This document shows, one piece after another, positions 47,054 to 56,037 of a stretch of DNA of 56,612 bases. The translations under genes were made by a program, and so were the position numbers. Location of the stretch: assembly GCA_902627335.1 (NCBI GenBank), contig CACOIV010000007.1, positions 1 through 56,612 of the forward strand, given 5' to 3'. The first letter of the stretch is position 1. Every line of letters begins with the position of its first letter. The notes below the pieces were generated by a model. That model made no database searches, was not told where the DNA came from, and saw nothing but the letters and a program-made list of their open reading frames with translations. This DNA is from an uncultured Prochlorococcus sp. GTDB taxonomy: Bacteria; Cyanobacteriota; Cyanobacteriia; PCC-6307; Cyanobiaceae.

Positions 47054-47302
47054 TTATTCTTCTATTAATCTAAATCCTTTATCTAATAGTTTTTGGTAAA
47101 GAAGTCTTGCTCTAAATGCAAGTATTTGTTCTTCATTTTCACTACTGATAACGTGAAAATAATTATTATCAAGTTTATTCTTGCTGAAACTTACGCAGGT
47201 CTCTCCTGATCTTAAAGTCCACCTAGATTTGTTAGCCAAATGTTGTTTAGGGCCAAGATCCCATGGACATTTTTCAGGATATTTTTCTCTTTTTGAACCC
47301 AT
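47054..47302 (-). CDS. Conserved hypothetical protein
   Basis: 82 residues. KCPWDLGPKQHLANKSRWTLRS, then GETCVSFSKNKLDNNYFHVI and a C-terminal helix RARLLYQKLLDKGFRLIEE. The basic Trp/Gly-rich N-terminus looks conserved. No family recognised. Convergent with the DUF3386 gene (14 bases between) and probably separate from the methyltransferase gene upstream. Confidence 0.72.
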   Translation of the reverse strand: MGSKREKYPEKCPWDLGPKQHLANKSRWTLRSGETCVSFSKNKLDNNYFHVISSENEEQILAFRARLLYQKLLDKGFRLIEE

Positions 47303-47372
47303 TGTTTTGATTATTAACTAATCAAATATTATACATTTTTAAAAAATCAGACTACTTAAATTTGATATCGAC

Positions 47373-48020
47373 CTAATTATTGCCAGTCTTTTGAGCAATT
47401 AAACAATAAAAAGGATCAAAATTGAAAAAGGGAAAGATTTTTAAATTGTTTGAAACAAATTTTTTGATAACTCTCGGTTCTTTAAATCCGTTTGAAATAA
47501 GGACACTACGAACATAATCTACTCTCTGATTTTCATCTGAGTTTGTCCAAATATTTGGTGCTTTAGTCCAGAATGCCCTATTAGAGAAGGCTACTATCAG
47601 CTTTCCATTCCTTTTTAAGATTCTTGAAATTTCCATTGCAATATTTTCTGGATATTGAAGATATTGCCAAGCTGCTACCATCAAACAGTAATCGATGCTA
47701 TCGCTTTCTAGAGGAATATTTTGTTCTATATTAAAATTTTGAATCCAGTATTTGTCAAAATATTTATTTCTTTCTAATTCTTCTTTATTGAGGCCATGAC
47801 CTATAACTTTCTTATAGTTTTTTGTTGTTGGTAGATAGCTATCCCAGCTTGACATTAAATCAAGAATTGTTGAGTCGGAACAAAATTCTTCGTTATAAAT
47901 GTTTGTAAGTTCTTTTCGAAAATTAGAATCTAAATGATAAACAAACTTAGGACTTGAATAAAACTCTAAATCGTTTGATTCGTCTAATTTTCTTCTTTGA
48001 TTTGAATTTAGGATTTCCAA
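47373..48020 (-). CDS. SAM-dependent methyltransferase, class I
   Basis: 215 residues. Motif I ILDLMSSWDSYLP near 54-66 (divergent from the usual glycine pattern), VIGHGLNKEELERN, NIPLESDSIDYCLMVAAWQYL with the acidic motif, and the EISRILKRNGKLIVAFSNR post-motif (methyltransferase type 11 outline). The NPxxS-like FSNRAFWTKAPNIW follows. Substrate unknown. The missing GxGxG makes a divergent or non-canonical SAM site; members with DLxSSWxSHLP are known among cyanobacterial proteins. Confidence 0.83.
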   Translation of the reverse strand: MEILNSNQRRKLDESNDLEFYSSPKFVYHLDSNFRKELTNIYNEEFCSDSTILDLMSSWDSYLPTTKNYKKVIGHGLNKEELERNKYFDKYWIQNFNIEQNIPLESDSIDYCLMVAAWQYLQYPENIAMEISRILKRNGKLIVAFSNRAFWTKAPNIWTNSDENQRVDYVRSVLISNGFKEPRVIKKFVSNNLKIFPFFNFDPFYCLIAQKTGNN

Positions 48021-48150
48021 AATTTTAAAGTATATATGCGAATCTAATATTTTTTTAAATACTGTGTGATTAAATACCTTTAATTTTTTATTTTATGTTT
48101 TTTTGTTTTTAAGTATTAGTCTTATAAAAATAAGACTAAATTTCCAAAAA

Positions 48151-48486
48151 ATGCCATTATTAACTGTTTCAACCTCAATAGAAATTAATGAAAAAAAGTT
48201 ATTTCTTAAAAATTGTTCTCAACTTGTATCAAAATTAACTAACAAACCAGAGCAATATGTAATGGTTCGCTTGTTTGATCAAACTCCCATGTATTTCAAT
48301 ATGGACCACAGTCCATCATGCTTTATTGATTTAAAATCAATTGGATCTTTAAATCCTCCTGAAATGTCTAAAGAAATAAGTACTTTTATTTCAAATCAAA
48401 TCGGAATTCCTGCTAAGAGCGTTTATATATGTTTTGAGGATATTAATGCATCTAATTGGTCGTGGAATGGCAAAACATTTGGTTAA
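48151..48486 (+). CDS. Tautomerase/MIF family protein
   Basis: 111 residues from the preferred ATG. After methionine removal the first residue is Pro (MPLLTVSTSI), the catalytic N-terminal proline of the tautomerase/macrophage migration inhibitory factor superfamily; KLTNKPEQYVMVRLFD, FNMDHSPSCFIDLKSIGSL and the C-terminal INASNWSWNGKTFG match the MIF subgroup. The frame is open to a start at 48103, but that would bury the catalytic proline. A phenylpyruvate or related keto-enol tautomerase is likely. It precedes the DUF1824 gene by about 20 bases. Confidence 0.9.
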   Translation: MPLLTVSTSIEINEKKLFLKNCSQLVSKLTNKPEQYVMVRLFDQTPMYFNMDHSPSCFIDLKSIGSLNPPEMSKEISTFISNQIGIPAKSVYICFEDINASNWSWNGKTFG

Positions 48487-48505
48487 TTAAGAATCCTAAA
48501 TTTTA

Positions 48506-48895
48506 ATGATAATAAATGATTTAAAAGATTTTAATAGCTTAAGATCTGCTCCTTTTTTAAATAAAACGGAGGCTTTAATAATACTTGATCAAATTGATAA
48601 AAAAATATTGAATTCGGATTGGATAACAATAGGGATAATGGCGAAGAGTGATGTTGATGCTAAAGAAGCTTTAAATTCCATTATCAGAAAATATAAATAT
48701 AAATCCTTTAAAAACCTTGATCAGATAAATGCTAAAGGGAATGTATTTCTAAAAGCCAACCAGAAGACAGGTGAAGTATACATAAGGTCAGAGAATGGTC
48801 TTGGCGAAGGAATCTTATTAACATGTCAATATGATGATTTATCAACTTATTCGCAGACTTATGGTCCTTTCCCTTTAAATTTATTTTGTAAATGA
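48506..48895 (+). CDS. DUF1824 family protein
   Basis: 129 residues. LRSAPFLNKTEALIILDQI, WITIGIMAKSDVDAKEALNSI and GNVFLKANQKTGEVYIRSENGLGEGILLTCQ, then YGPFPLNLF (shown in parts) match the cyanobacterial and plastid DUF1824 outline. Soluble, function unknown. On the same strand as the tautomerase and possibly cotranscribed. Confidence 0.88.
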   Translation: MIINDLKDFNSLRSAPFLNKTEALIILDQIDKKILNSDWITIGIMAKSDVDAKEALNSIIRKYKYKSFKNLDQINAKGNVFLKANQKTGEVYIRSENGLGEGILLTCQYDDLSTYSQTYGPFPLNLFCK

Positions 48896-48929
48896 ATTTT
48901 TACTTAACTACATTATTTTTGTACTGTTT

Positions 48930-49049
48930 ATGCCTCATATAATGATGGAATTATTGGAATTGAGTTTAATTTTTTTTAGTCTTTATGGATTGATTCTTGT
49001 GCTTTTAATGACATCTAAAGAGAATAGTCTTTTTCAGAGACAGAGGTGA
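48930..49049 (+). CDS. Small single-helix membrane protein (putative)
   Basis: 39 residues. MPHIMMELLELSLIFFSLYG, then a hydrophobic LILVLLMTS segment and a charged tail KENSLFQRQR. Two internal ATGs at 48942 and 48945 are alternative starts. The pattern of one membrane helix with a positive cytoplasmic tail resembles small photosynthetic-complex or stress peptides, but no family is recognised. It sits alone between the DUF1824 and glyQ genes; chance is possible because AT-rich DNA yields hydrophobic ORFs. Confidence 0.4.
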   Translation: MPHIMMELLELSLIFFSLYGLILVLLMTSKENSLFQRQR

Positions 49050-49127
49050 CTAAATTCTGTTTTAATATAAATCTATAATCTTAATAAAAGATAACCTTTA
49101 AGGTTTTCAAAATTATCCTAATGAGTA

Positions 49128-49997
49128 ATGTTATTTCAGGAAATAATTCAAAATTTAAATAAATTCTGGGCTAGCAACGGTTGCTTAATAATGCAACCAT
49201 ATGACACTGAAAAAGGCGCAGGTACTATGAACCCGCACACATTCTTAAGAGCGATAGGACCTGAACCATGGTCAGTCGCTTACACCGAGCCATGCAGAAG
49301 GCCAACAGACGGACGCTTTGGTGAGAATCCAAATCGAGCACAACATTATTTTCAATACCAAGTAATAATAAAACCCTCTCCAAATGAAATTCAAGAGATT
49401 TATTTAATGTCTTTAGAGAAACTTGGCATTAATACGAAAAAACATGATATTAGATTTGTTGAGGATAATTGGGAATCGCCAACCCTAGGGGCTTGGGGAG
49501 TCGGATGGGAGGTTTGGCTAGATGGCATGGAAGTGACCCAATTTACTTATTTTCAACAATGTGGAGGACTAGATTGTCATCCTATCCCAATTGAAATAAC
49601 TTATGGCCTTGAGAGAATCGCAATGTTTTTGCAAAATGAAGTTAATATTTGGAATCTAAAGTGGAATAAGGAAGTTACTTATAGTGATATTTGGCTTCAA
49701 TTTGAAAAAGATCAATGCGCGTACAATTTCTCTGATTCAAATCCTGAGAATTTAAGAAATCTTTTTAATATTTATCAATCAGAGGCTCAATCCTTAGTAG
49801 AAAAAAATCTCACATATCCTTCTTTAGATTTAGTCTTAAAATGCAGTCATTGCTTTAATTTATTAGACGCTAGAGGAGTTATATCAGTAACAGATAGAGC
49901 TCAATATATAGAGAGAATTAGAAATTTAGCTAAGGAAGTCGCTTTGTCATGGCTAAAAGAAAGAGAAAAACTTGACTATCCCTTAATAAAGGCATGA
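49128..49997 (+). CDS. glyQ: Glycyl-tRNA synthetase alpha subunit
   Basis: 289 residues. Class II catalytic subunit of the alpha2-beta2 enzyme; works with GlyS, which is not in the window. [58 protein letters not shown] and [26 protein letters not shown] (in parts) are diagnostic. A 6-base dyad precedes the ATG in the 230-base upstream region but has no clear role. Confidence 0.97.
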   Translation: MLFQEIIQNLNKFWASNGCLIMQPYDTEKGAGTMNPHTFLRAIGPEPWSVAYTEPCRRPTDGRFGENPNRAQHYFQYQVIIKPSPNEIQEIYLMSLEKLGINTKKHDIRFVEDNWESPTLGAWGVGWEVWLDGMEVTQFTYFQQCGGLDCHPIPIEITYGLERIAMFLQNEVNIWNLKWNKEVTYSDIWLQFEKDQCAYNFSDSNPENLRNLFNIYQSEAQSLVEKNLTYPSLDLVLKCSHCFNLLDARGVISVTDRAQYIERIRNLAKEVALSWLKEREKLDYPLIKA

Positions 49998-50060
49998 TTA
50001 TGTATACACTCTATACCCTTTTAGACCTCTATGTATATATTTATACGGTAAATAGGTTCG

Positions 50061-50066
50061 TATGAT
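50061..50066 (+). promoter_or_regulatory. Possible -10 element for the porin pair
   Basis: TATGAT, 71 bases before the porin ATG, in a stretch less AT-rich than its surroundings. No good -35 hexamer is seen at normal spacing. It would leave a leader of about 65 bases containing a small CCCT/AGGG hairpin and a GTGAGGT ribosome-binding site. Confidence 0.3.
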
Positions 50067-50136
50067 ACTAGCGTTAATTCGTAAGTCAACTTAGAGTTAT
50101 GGTGCCCCTTTTTAGGGTATTTTAGTGTGAGGTAAA

Positions 50137-51627
50137 ATGAAACTCTTCCAACAATTGTTGGTTGCAGGTGCTGCTTTGAGCTTTGTAACTCCAATGGCGT
50201 CACAAGCATCCAACGTTAATCTTGAAGACATGAAGAGCTATTCTAATAGTTCTAATTCTGCAGGATTTACAAACGATTATTTAAATATTGAACCTGGTGA
50301 TTTTATTCATCAATCAATAAACGATTTAGCTGCATCAAGAGGATGTTCTGTTGACATTTCTGACAGATCAATTTCTAGATTTGAAGCTGCGACTATCGTT
50401 AACTCTTGCCTAGGCAATGTTGCTGAAGTATCAACCATTGAAAGAAGTTTAATTGATGAGTTTTCATCAGAATTAGCTCTTATCAGAGGTCGTATTGACG
50501 GAATCGAAGCTAGACTTAACGAATTTGAAGCTGGTACCTTTTCTTCTACAACAACTTTAGACGGAAAAGCAGTTTTCGCGTTAGGTGCTGTTGATGGCAA
50601 CCTTGATTTAGCTGACGATAACAGTTTAGGTACACCAAGCGATGCTGTTACAGCTGCTATGGTTTATCAAATGAATTTAAACACTAGTTTTACTGGTGAT
50701 GATAATTTATACGTCAGACTTAAAGCTACAAATGGCTGGATTAATTTCCTAAGTAAGCCAGGTACTTACCACAATGAAGCTGGTGATGGTTCAAGCACAC
50801 TTTCTGTGGATAAAATCTGGTATACATTCCCAGTCGGAGATAAGTGGGAAATTACAGTAGGTCCAAAAATTGAGAACTACTACATGCTTGCTGCTACTCC
50901 ATCAGTTTATAAGCCAAAAGTTCTAAAGGCTTTTAGATTCGGAGGACATGGTGTTGCCTTTGGTGCAAGTACTTCTACAGGTGCAGGTGTTAAATACACT
51001 GCTGATAATGGATTCGCTACAAGTATTACAGTTAACTCAAAAGGTGCTGAAGGTGCTAACGGATTCTTAACTGAGGAAGATGAGAATAAAGTCAATGTTA
51101 TGGCTGCTTACACTCAGGAAAACTATCACGTTTCAGCTACTTACAGTACACAAAGTAATGACTGGGATGCTTGGCATTATTACTCTACAGATAATATCGA
51201 TGGAGACAACGATGCTGATGTAGATGGTTTTGCACTTAGAGGTTGGTGGAGACCTGACGAAACAGGAACAGCTGTTCCTTCAGTTTCTGTGGGTTATGAC
51301 ACAATGACAATGACTAACCAAGCAAATGGTTACACAGATGCAAGTGGTTATTCAATCGGTTTAAACTGGTCTGATATCTTCCAAGCTAGTGACACAATCG
51401 GTATCGCTTTTGGTCAGCCAATTAAAGGTACAGATAACGACGATGCAACTCCAACAAGAGCCGAGAATACTGAAGACGTAGATCCATTCCTATGGGAAGC
51501 TTACTACTCATTCAAGCCTAATGATTCAATCGAAATTACCCCAGGTATCTTCGGTGGCTCAGATGTTAGATCAGACACTAATGATGATGTCTTTGGTGCG
51601 ATTTTAACAACAACATTCAGATTCTAA
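50137..51627 (+). CDS. SomA-like outer-membrane porin with SLH domain
   Basis: 496 residues. Signal peptide (LLVAGAALSFVTPMASQASN, cleaved after about residue 24). Residues about 60-125 form an SLH-like domain: DFIHQSINDLAASRGC and ISRFEAATIVNSCLG, which binds peptidoglycan-linked polymers. Then a short coiled coil ALIRGRIDGIEARLNEFEAG, and a beta-barrel beginning FSSTTTLDGKAVFALGA and ending in TTTFRF, the terminal aromatic needed for outer membrane insertion. Members in cyanobacteria include porins linked to iron and inorganic ion entry. First of a tandem pair. Confidence 0.93.
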   Translation: MKLFQQLLVAGAALSFVTPMASQASNVNLEDMKSYSNSSNSAGFTNDYLNIEPGDFIHQSINDLAASRGCSVDISDRSISRFEAATIVNSCLGNVAEVSTIERSLIDEFSSELALIRGRIDGIEARLNEFEAGTFSSTTTLDGKAVFALGAVDGNLDLADDNSLGTPSDAVTAAMVYQMNLNTSFTGDDNLYVRLKATNGWINFLSKPGTYHNEAGDGSSTLSVDKIWYTFPVGDKWEITVGPKIENYYMLAATPSVYKPKVLKAFRFGGHGVAFGASTSTGAGVKYTADNGFATSITVNSKGAEGANGFLTEEDENKVNVMAAYTQENYHVSATYSTQSNDWDAWHYYSTDNIDGDNDADVDGFALRGWWRPDETGTAVPSVSVGYDTMTMTNQANGYTDASGYSIGLNWSDIFQASDTIGIAFGQPIKGTDNDDATPTRAENTEDVDPFLWEAYYSFKPNDSIEITPGIFGGSDVRSDTNDDVFGAILTTTFRF

Positions 51628-51643
51628 AAAAGAGAGAAGTACT

Positions 51644-52828
51644 ATGAAATTATTTCAAAAGTTACTTCTGGCGCCTGCTGCAATTGGACTTTTTGCTCCA
51701 ATAGCTGCAAATGCTTCGGAAGCTAACTTAATGGATGTGTCCAGCTACTCTCAAGTAGATGTTGTAGTTAATCAGGACACATTTAAACCACTTTCAACAA
51801 AGAATCCTCTTTATGCTGGTGGCGAAGGCTTAGGTCAAGATCTTACTAATGATTTTGATTCTGATTCCTTCTCTTCTACAACTTCAGCCTCTTTTTCCTC
51901 TAATTGGATAATTGGTGCTGTTGATGGAGTTACAGCTGAAGAGAAAATTGGTGCTACCTATGATTGGTCAGTTGATTTAATTACTAGTTTCGATGGAAAC
52001 GATTCACTAGATGTAACTCTAGAAGCAGGTGAGGGTGATGCAACCCTACAAGAAATGGATCTAGTCGATACTGGTGATACAGTCATGGTTGGTTCTATTG
52101 CATACACAAGATCTATAGGAGATTATCTAACAGTTTATTTCTCTAATGGTGGTGCAGGTAGTGCTCTATTTAGCAAAGCTTGCTCTTACGAAGGACAAAC
52201 AAATGTTTTAGATGACTGTGGAAATGTTGCTACAGACATGGATACAGGATTAGGTCAAGCATTTTCAGCATCTGTTGATGTAGGAAATGGTTTAGGCTTT
52301 GCAGTCGGCTATGAAGGCGAAAACAGTTCTGACGGTTTAATGACCGACGAGGGTGTTGATGCCTATGGTTTTCAAGTTTCATACATCAAAGACAACTTTG
52401 GAGTCTCATATGTTCTTGGACAAAGTGAAAACTTCGACGCATCTGATAATTCTTTAACAGGTGGCGAAACTGAGTATCAAGCTATAAATGCCTTCATTAC
52501 TCCAACAATTGATAGATTCCCATCTATTAGTTTTGGTCTTGAATGGTCCGACAACAACGATATTGCAGATGATGATCTTGATGAAACAACTCATTATTTC
52601 ATCGGAGCGCAATTCGATAATGTTGGTAATGGTACTTTAGGAGCTGCTGTAGGTTCTAAGACACCAACAGTTGAAAATGCTGATGCAGAAACTATGTGGG
52701 AAGCTTATTATGCCTACAATTATGCCGATGGCATTACTATCACACCAGTAGTATATGTTAAGGAAAATGCTGCTGCTAACACAGACGATGAAACAGGTAT
52801 TATTCTCAAAACATCATTTGAGTTTTAA
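51644..52828 (+). CDS. SomA-like porin paralogue lacking the SLH domain
   Basis: 394 residues. The signal peptide closely resembles that of the upstream gene (MKLFQKLLLAPAAIGLFAPI against MKLFQQLLVAGAALSFVTPM), and both share an early NL-D--SYS segment. Then only about 45 residues, with no SLH domain or coiled coil, precede the barrel start FSSTTSASFSSNWIIGAVDG. The barrel ends ILKTSFEF with a terminal Phe. It starts 16 bases after the first porin, likely on the same transcript, and arose by duplication with loss of the anchor. A terminator follows. Confidence 0.9.
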   Translation: MKLFQKLLLAPAAIGLFAPIAANASEANLMDVSSYSQVDVVVNQDTFKPLSTKNPLYAGGEGLGQDLTNDFDSDSFSSTTSASFSSNWIIGAVDGVTAEEKIGATYDWSVDLITSFDGNDSLDVTLEAGEGDATLQEMDLVDTGDTVMVGSIAYTRSIGDYLTVYFSNGGAGSALFSKACSYEGQTNVLDDCGNVATDMDTGLGQAFSASVDVGNGLGFAVGYEGENSSDGLMTDEGVDAYGFQVSYIKDNFGVSYVLGQSENFDASDNSLTGGETEYQAINAFITPTIDRFPSISFGLEWSDNNDIADDDLDETTHYFIGAQFDNVGNGTLGAAVGSKTPTVENADAETMWEAYYAYNYADGITITPVVYVKENAAANTDDETGIILKTSFEF

Positions 52829-53167
52829 AACCTTAATTCCTTAATTATTCCTATACACACTACACACTTTAAAGGCCTCTTAAAGAGGCCTTTTTTTTAT
52901 TTAAAATTTATTAAACAAAGTCTTAAGATGAGGTATTTCCGGAACTCTGGAATCTAATTTTTTTTATTGAGATATAAATACCTTTATTTGTTGTTTAGTT
53001 ATTTTTTCTTAATTATTCTAAATTTAACTTGTCATTTATCTTTAGAAAATTAGTTATTTAAATTTTTTTCTTAAGATCTTTTAAGGGAATATTTTACTTG
53101 ATAGTTTTTTTAAGTTTTTAAATAAAATACTATAATTCAGTAAAGGAAAATTAATCCAACTTAGCAA
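52829..53167. other. Intergenic stretch between porins and TPR gene
   Basis: 339 bases. Apart from the terminator at its left end and AT-rich leader sequence before the TPR gene (promoter not pinned down), I see no gene, RNA or repeat here. Confidence 0.7.
52871..52898 (+). terminator. Intrinsic terminator after the porin pair
   Basis: GGCCTCTT (52874-52881) pairs with AAGAGGCC (52883-52890) around a single base, followed by eight T (to 52898). The stem can be lengthened at both ends by A:T pairs, and the flanking A-run on the left makes it work on the opposite strand as well. Confidence 0.93.
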
Positions 53168-54946
53168 ATGAAAGGTTTTGGAGAAATTGATAAACCAAAA
53201 AAAATTATTAATAACTTTGATGATAATCAAATACTAAATGAAGCAATTAAATATCACTGTGAAGGAAATATTTTGCAAGCAGGTAAACTTTATCAATTGT
53301 TAATAAACAAAGGATCTAAAAATAGTATTGCTTTTACGAATTTTGGTTTAATTTTAATAAATTCTGGCAAAAAAGAGGAAGCAGAAATATTAATTAGAAA
53401 AGCAATTGAACTCAATCCTAAAGACTCGGCAGCATATTCAAATCTTGGAGGAATTTTAAAAGATCTTGGCAAACTAAAGGAAGCAGAAATTTTTACCCGC
53501 AAAGCAATTGAACTTAATCCTAAAGATTCTATAGCATATTCAAATCTTGGAGGGATTTTGCAAGATCTTGGCAAAATAAAGGAAGCAGAAATTTTTACCC
53601 GCCAAGCAATTGAACTTAATCCTAAGTTAGCTGAGGCATATTCAAATCTTGGAGGAATTTTAAATGATAATGAGAATTTAAAGGAAGCAGAAATTTTTAC
53701 TCGCCAAGCAATAGAACTTAATCCTAAGTTTGCTAAGGCATATTCAAATCTTGGAGGTATTTTAAGACAACTTGGTAATCTAAAAGAAGCAGAAATAATA
53801 ACCCTTAAAGCAGTTGAACTTAATCCCAACTTTGCTAATGGTTATTCCAATCTAGGATTGATTTTTAACGAACTTGGTAATTTAAAACAAGCAGAAATTT
53901 TTGCTCGTAAAGCAATAGAACTTAATCCAAATTTTGCGAAAGCATATTATTCTTTATCTAAAATTGAAGCAATTACTGAAAAAGATTGGGAAAAATATCT
54001 ATTTACTCAGGATATACTGAAGAACCAAAAGGATATAGATAAAATTGATATTTATTTTGCTCGAGCAAATATTTTAGAAAGACAATCTAATTATATGCAA
54101 AGCGCAAATATGCTTAAAGAAGCGAATACTTTAAATCGAAAATTATATGGTACAAACTTTATTCGAATAAAAAATAAATTGCAATATTATTATAAAATCT
54201 CGCAAAAAATCAAAAGTAAGCAAAAACTCCATGAAAATTTATTAAAAAGTATCTTTATTGTAGGCTTACCAAGATCCGGTAAAACAATTACAGAATCAAT
54301 TCTTTCTAGGAACAAGGCATTATTAAAATGCGGAGAAGATAAAGCTTTGTCTATAGCAGTCGATAAGTATTTAAACCAAAAAGGGACTTCTAATCAACAA
54401 GATTTGTACCAAATTTATATTGAAAATATTTCGAAAAAAATATCTCATGAATCATATATTTGTTCAACGAATCCAAGCAATTATTTATTTACAGGACTAA
54501 TCGCTAGTCAAATCCCAAATTCAAAAGTTATATACTGCTTCAGGAATCCATTAGATCATATCAAGGAAATGTATTCTCATAATATAAATAACAAATTCAC
54601 CTTTAGAACTTCCATCATTGAATCAGCAAGTATTTTGTTGTCAATAAATGAATTAATGGAAATTTATAAAAGTACTTTTAATTCAAAAATATATTTCTTA
54701 AATTACGATGAATTAGTAGTTAATCCTAAAAGAGAAATAAAATCATTATTAAGCTGGTTAGGATGGGAATATGAAAAAAATTATTTATATCCTCAATTAG
54801 ATCCAACAACAGTTAATAGAACAGGCAATTTGAGTGAATTTATTAATAAAAAATATTTAAATAGTTGGAAGAATTATAAAGAACTTTTGCAACCAGCTTT
54901 TGAATTAATATCTCGCAATGAAAAATATCGTCATTTAATTTCTTAG
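53168..54946 (+). CDS. TPR-repeat protein with C-terminal sulfotransferase domain
   Basis: 592 residues. Six or seven tetratricopeptide repeats at about 30-270, each near the consensus AEIFTRKAIELNPK-x-AYSNLGGIL, then a helical linker, then from about 360 a sulfotransferase domain: FIVGLPRSGKTITESILSR is the 5'-phosphosulfate-binding P-loop, KVIYCFRNPLDHIKEMYSHN the 3'-phosphate-binding segment, and NYDELVVNPKREIKSLLSWLGW the closing helix. PAPS-dependent transfer of sulfate to a protein or sugar is expected, with the TPRs selecting the target. PAP released would need a CysQ-type phosphatase, present intact at 14046. No export signal. Uncommon in small-genome Prochlorococcus; placement between porins and iron genes gives no clear partner. 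Confidence 0.9.
   Translation: MKGFGEIDKPKKIINNFDDNQILNEAIKYHCEGNILQAGKLYQLLINKGSKNSIAFTNFGLILINSGKKEEAEILIRKAIELNPKDSAAYSNLGGILKDLGKLKEAEIFTRKAIELNPKDSIAYSNLGGILQDLGKIKEAEIFTRQAIELNPKLAEAYSNLGGILNDNENLKEAEIFTRQAIELNPKFAKAYSNLGGILRQLGNLKEAEIITLKAVELNPNFANGYSNLGLIFNELGNLKQAEIFARKAIELNPNFAKAYYSLSKIEAITEKDWEKYLFTQDILKNQKDIDKIDIYFARANILERQSNYMQSANMLKEANTLNRKLYGTNFIRIKNKLQYYYKISQKIKSKQKLHENLLKSIFIVGLPRSGKTITESILSRNKALLKCGEDKALSIAVDKYLNQKGTSNQQDLYQIYIENISKKISHESYICSTNPSNYLFTGLIASQIPNSKVIYCFRNPLDHIKEMYSHNINNKFTFRTSIIESASILLSINELMEIYKSTFNSKIYFLNYDELVVNPKREIKSLLSWLGWEYEKNYLYPQLDPTTVNRTGNLSEFINKKYLNSWKNYKELLQPAFELISRNEKYRHLIS
53324..53935 (+). repeat. Tandem 102-bp repeats coding TPRs
   Basis: Six successive 102-base units, in phase with 34-residue TPRs; units starting 53426, 53528 and 53630 are especially similar at DNA level, sharing long runs such as GGAAGCAGAAATTTTTACCC. 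The similarity extends to third codon positions, suggesting recent duplication or gene conversion. The repeat also creates a long antisense ORF that is not a gene. Confidence 0.85.
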
Positions 54947-54955
54947 TTTTTTCGA

Positions 54956-55195
54956 TTACCAGCAGTTCTCTCCTTCACCAATTGGTATACAAGTAGATGA
55001 ACTTTTTGCCTCTTCAGCTAACTCTTGAGCTCTTTTATCAAGAATAAAGTCAGCCCCAACAGGCATATCAGTATTCCATTCTTTAAGACCACCTAAATCA
55101 TTCTCTCCAGCTTTTAAAGCATTATTATCTAGAGTAGATATAGCAAGTGCACTTGTAGCAGCAATAAAAATTGCAATAGAGCTTTTTTTAGACAT
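54956..55195 (-). CDS. Small exported hypothetical protein
   Basis: 79 residues from the preferred second ATG. MSKKSSIAIFIAATSALAIS is a good signal peptide (basic start, hydrophobic core), followed by an acidic mature part GENDLGGLKEWNTDMPVGAD and a C-terminal SSSTCIPIGEGENCW with two cysteines that could form a disulfide. The in-frame ATG at 55219 would place eight residues before the basic start and is less likely. Periplasmic location expected; function unknown. Convergent with the TPR gene. Confidence 0.72.
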   Translation of the reverse strand: MSKKSSIAIFIAATSALAISTLDNNALKAGENDLGGLKEWNTDMPVGADFILDKRAQELAEEAKSSSTCIPIGEGENCW

Positions 55196-55269
55196 TTGAA
55201 TCTGAATAGCAATAAACACATATTAGTTACTTTAAAGTTAATTATCTAGATAACGTATAAAATGATCCT

Positions 55270-55947
55270 TTAATTACCTAGAAGTCTCAAAAGATTTGAA
55301 TAAGATTTAAAAATCAAATCTAAATCATCTGATCTTCCATGTTTAGCAAGTAAACTTTTTGCTCCTGCATCAAGATCAAATAGATATTCTCTTTCCTCGA
55401 TACTTTTAACGTAGCTTTCCAACCAACCAACACATACTATTCTCTCACCTTTATTGATCTCTTTAACTGAATGTAAATAGGTACTAGGATAAATTATAAT
55501 TTCACCAGAATTTAATTTGAAAGCACTTTCTGAATTTATATTCTCAACAATAAGCTCACCACCTTTATAGCTATCTTTTTCATTAATAAAAATTGTAAAG
55601 GATAAATCTGCTCTCCCTGAAGCCATAAAAGCATTATCTATATGTCTCCCATATTTCATACCTTCTCTAGATTTGGTAAACATAATTCCATGTATTTTTT
55701 TAGGTAATGAAAAACTTTTAATTAGGGGATTTGAAAGAATTTTTCTGGTAATAAATTTAGATAAGGTTTTAGAAGTCTCAGATTCTCTTTCGAGTTGTAA
55801 ATTATTTTTTACTTCAGCGGCATGTGAACCAGCTGTTTTTTTCCCGTCCTGCCAATCTTCGTTATCTATATTCAATTTGCTTTTAAATATCTGAATTTCT
55901 TCATCATTTAAGAGTGGGCTAATCAAATAATTCATAGTTTTTGACAA
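55270..55947 (-). CDS. piuC: Fe(II)/2-oxoglutarate-dependent dioxygenase, PiuC/PKHD type
   Basis: 225 residues. Iron ligands H102 and D104 in YGRHIDNAFM, third ligand H159 in STYLHSVKEI, 2-oxoglutarate-binding Arg R169 in GERIVCVGW; GRADLSFTIFIN and YKGGELIVEN complete the jelly-roll. PiuC-like proteins are typically induced under iron limitation and lie near iron uptake genes, which agrees with the divergent IdiA-like gene to its right. The substrate of PiuC is not established. Confidence 0.92.
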   Translation of the reverse strand: MSKTMNYLISPLLNDEEIQIFKSKLNIDNEDWQDGKKTAGSHAAEVKNNLQLERESETSKTLSKFITRKILSNPLIKSFSLPKKIHGIMFTKSREGMKYGRHIDNAFMASGRADLSFTIFINEKDSYKGGELIVENINSESAFKLNSGEIIIYPSTYLHSVKEINKGERIVCVGWLESYVKSIEEREYLFDLDAGAKSLLAKHGRSDDLDLIFKSYSNLLRLLGN

Positions 55948-56037
55948 AAATGATACATTAAGATGTTAGTAAAATATCTTTTAGATTCCTTATCCAATAG
56001 ATAGATATAAAGTAACGATAGATACTTAGATTAAAAA

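Noticed and set aside
49092..49104. AACCTT-T-AAGGTT dyad before glyQ as a T-box or attenuator
   Set aside because: Too short, no T-box specifier or antiterminator elements, no T-run.
53293..53829. Long open frame (178 codons) on the minus strand within the TPR gene
   Set aside because: It mirrors the 102-base TPR repeats and arises because each unit lacks stops in that frame; composition and overlap with a well-supported gene argue against coding.
53324..53935. Regularly spaced repeats that might suggest CRISPR
   Set aside because: Units are contiguous at 102 bases, in phase with TPR codons, and have no spacers.
55948..56037. Fur box between the PiuC-like and IdiA-like genes
   Set aside because: Several ATGATA-type fragments are present but none forms a convincing 19-base palindrome by eye; left unannotated.
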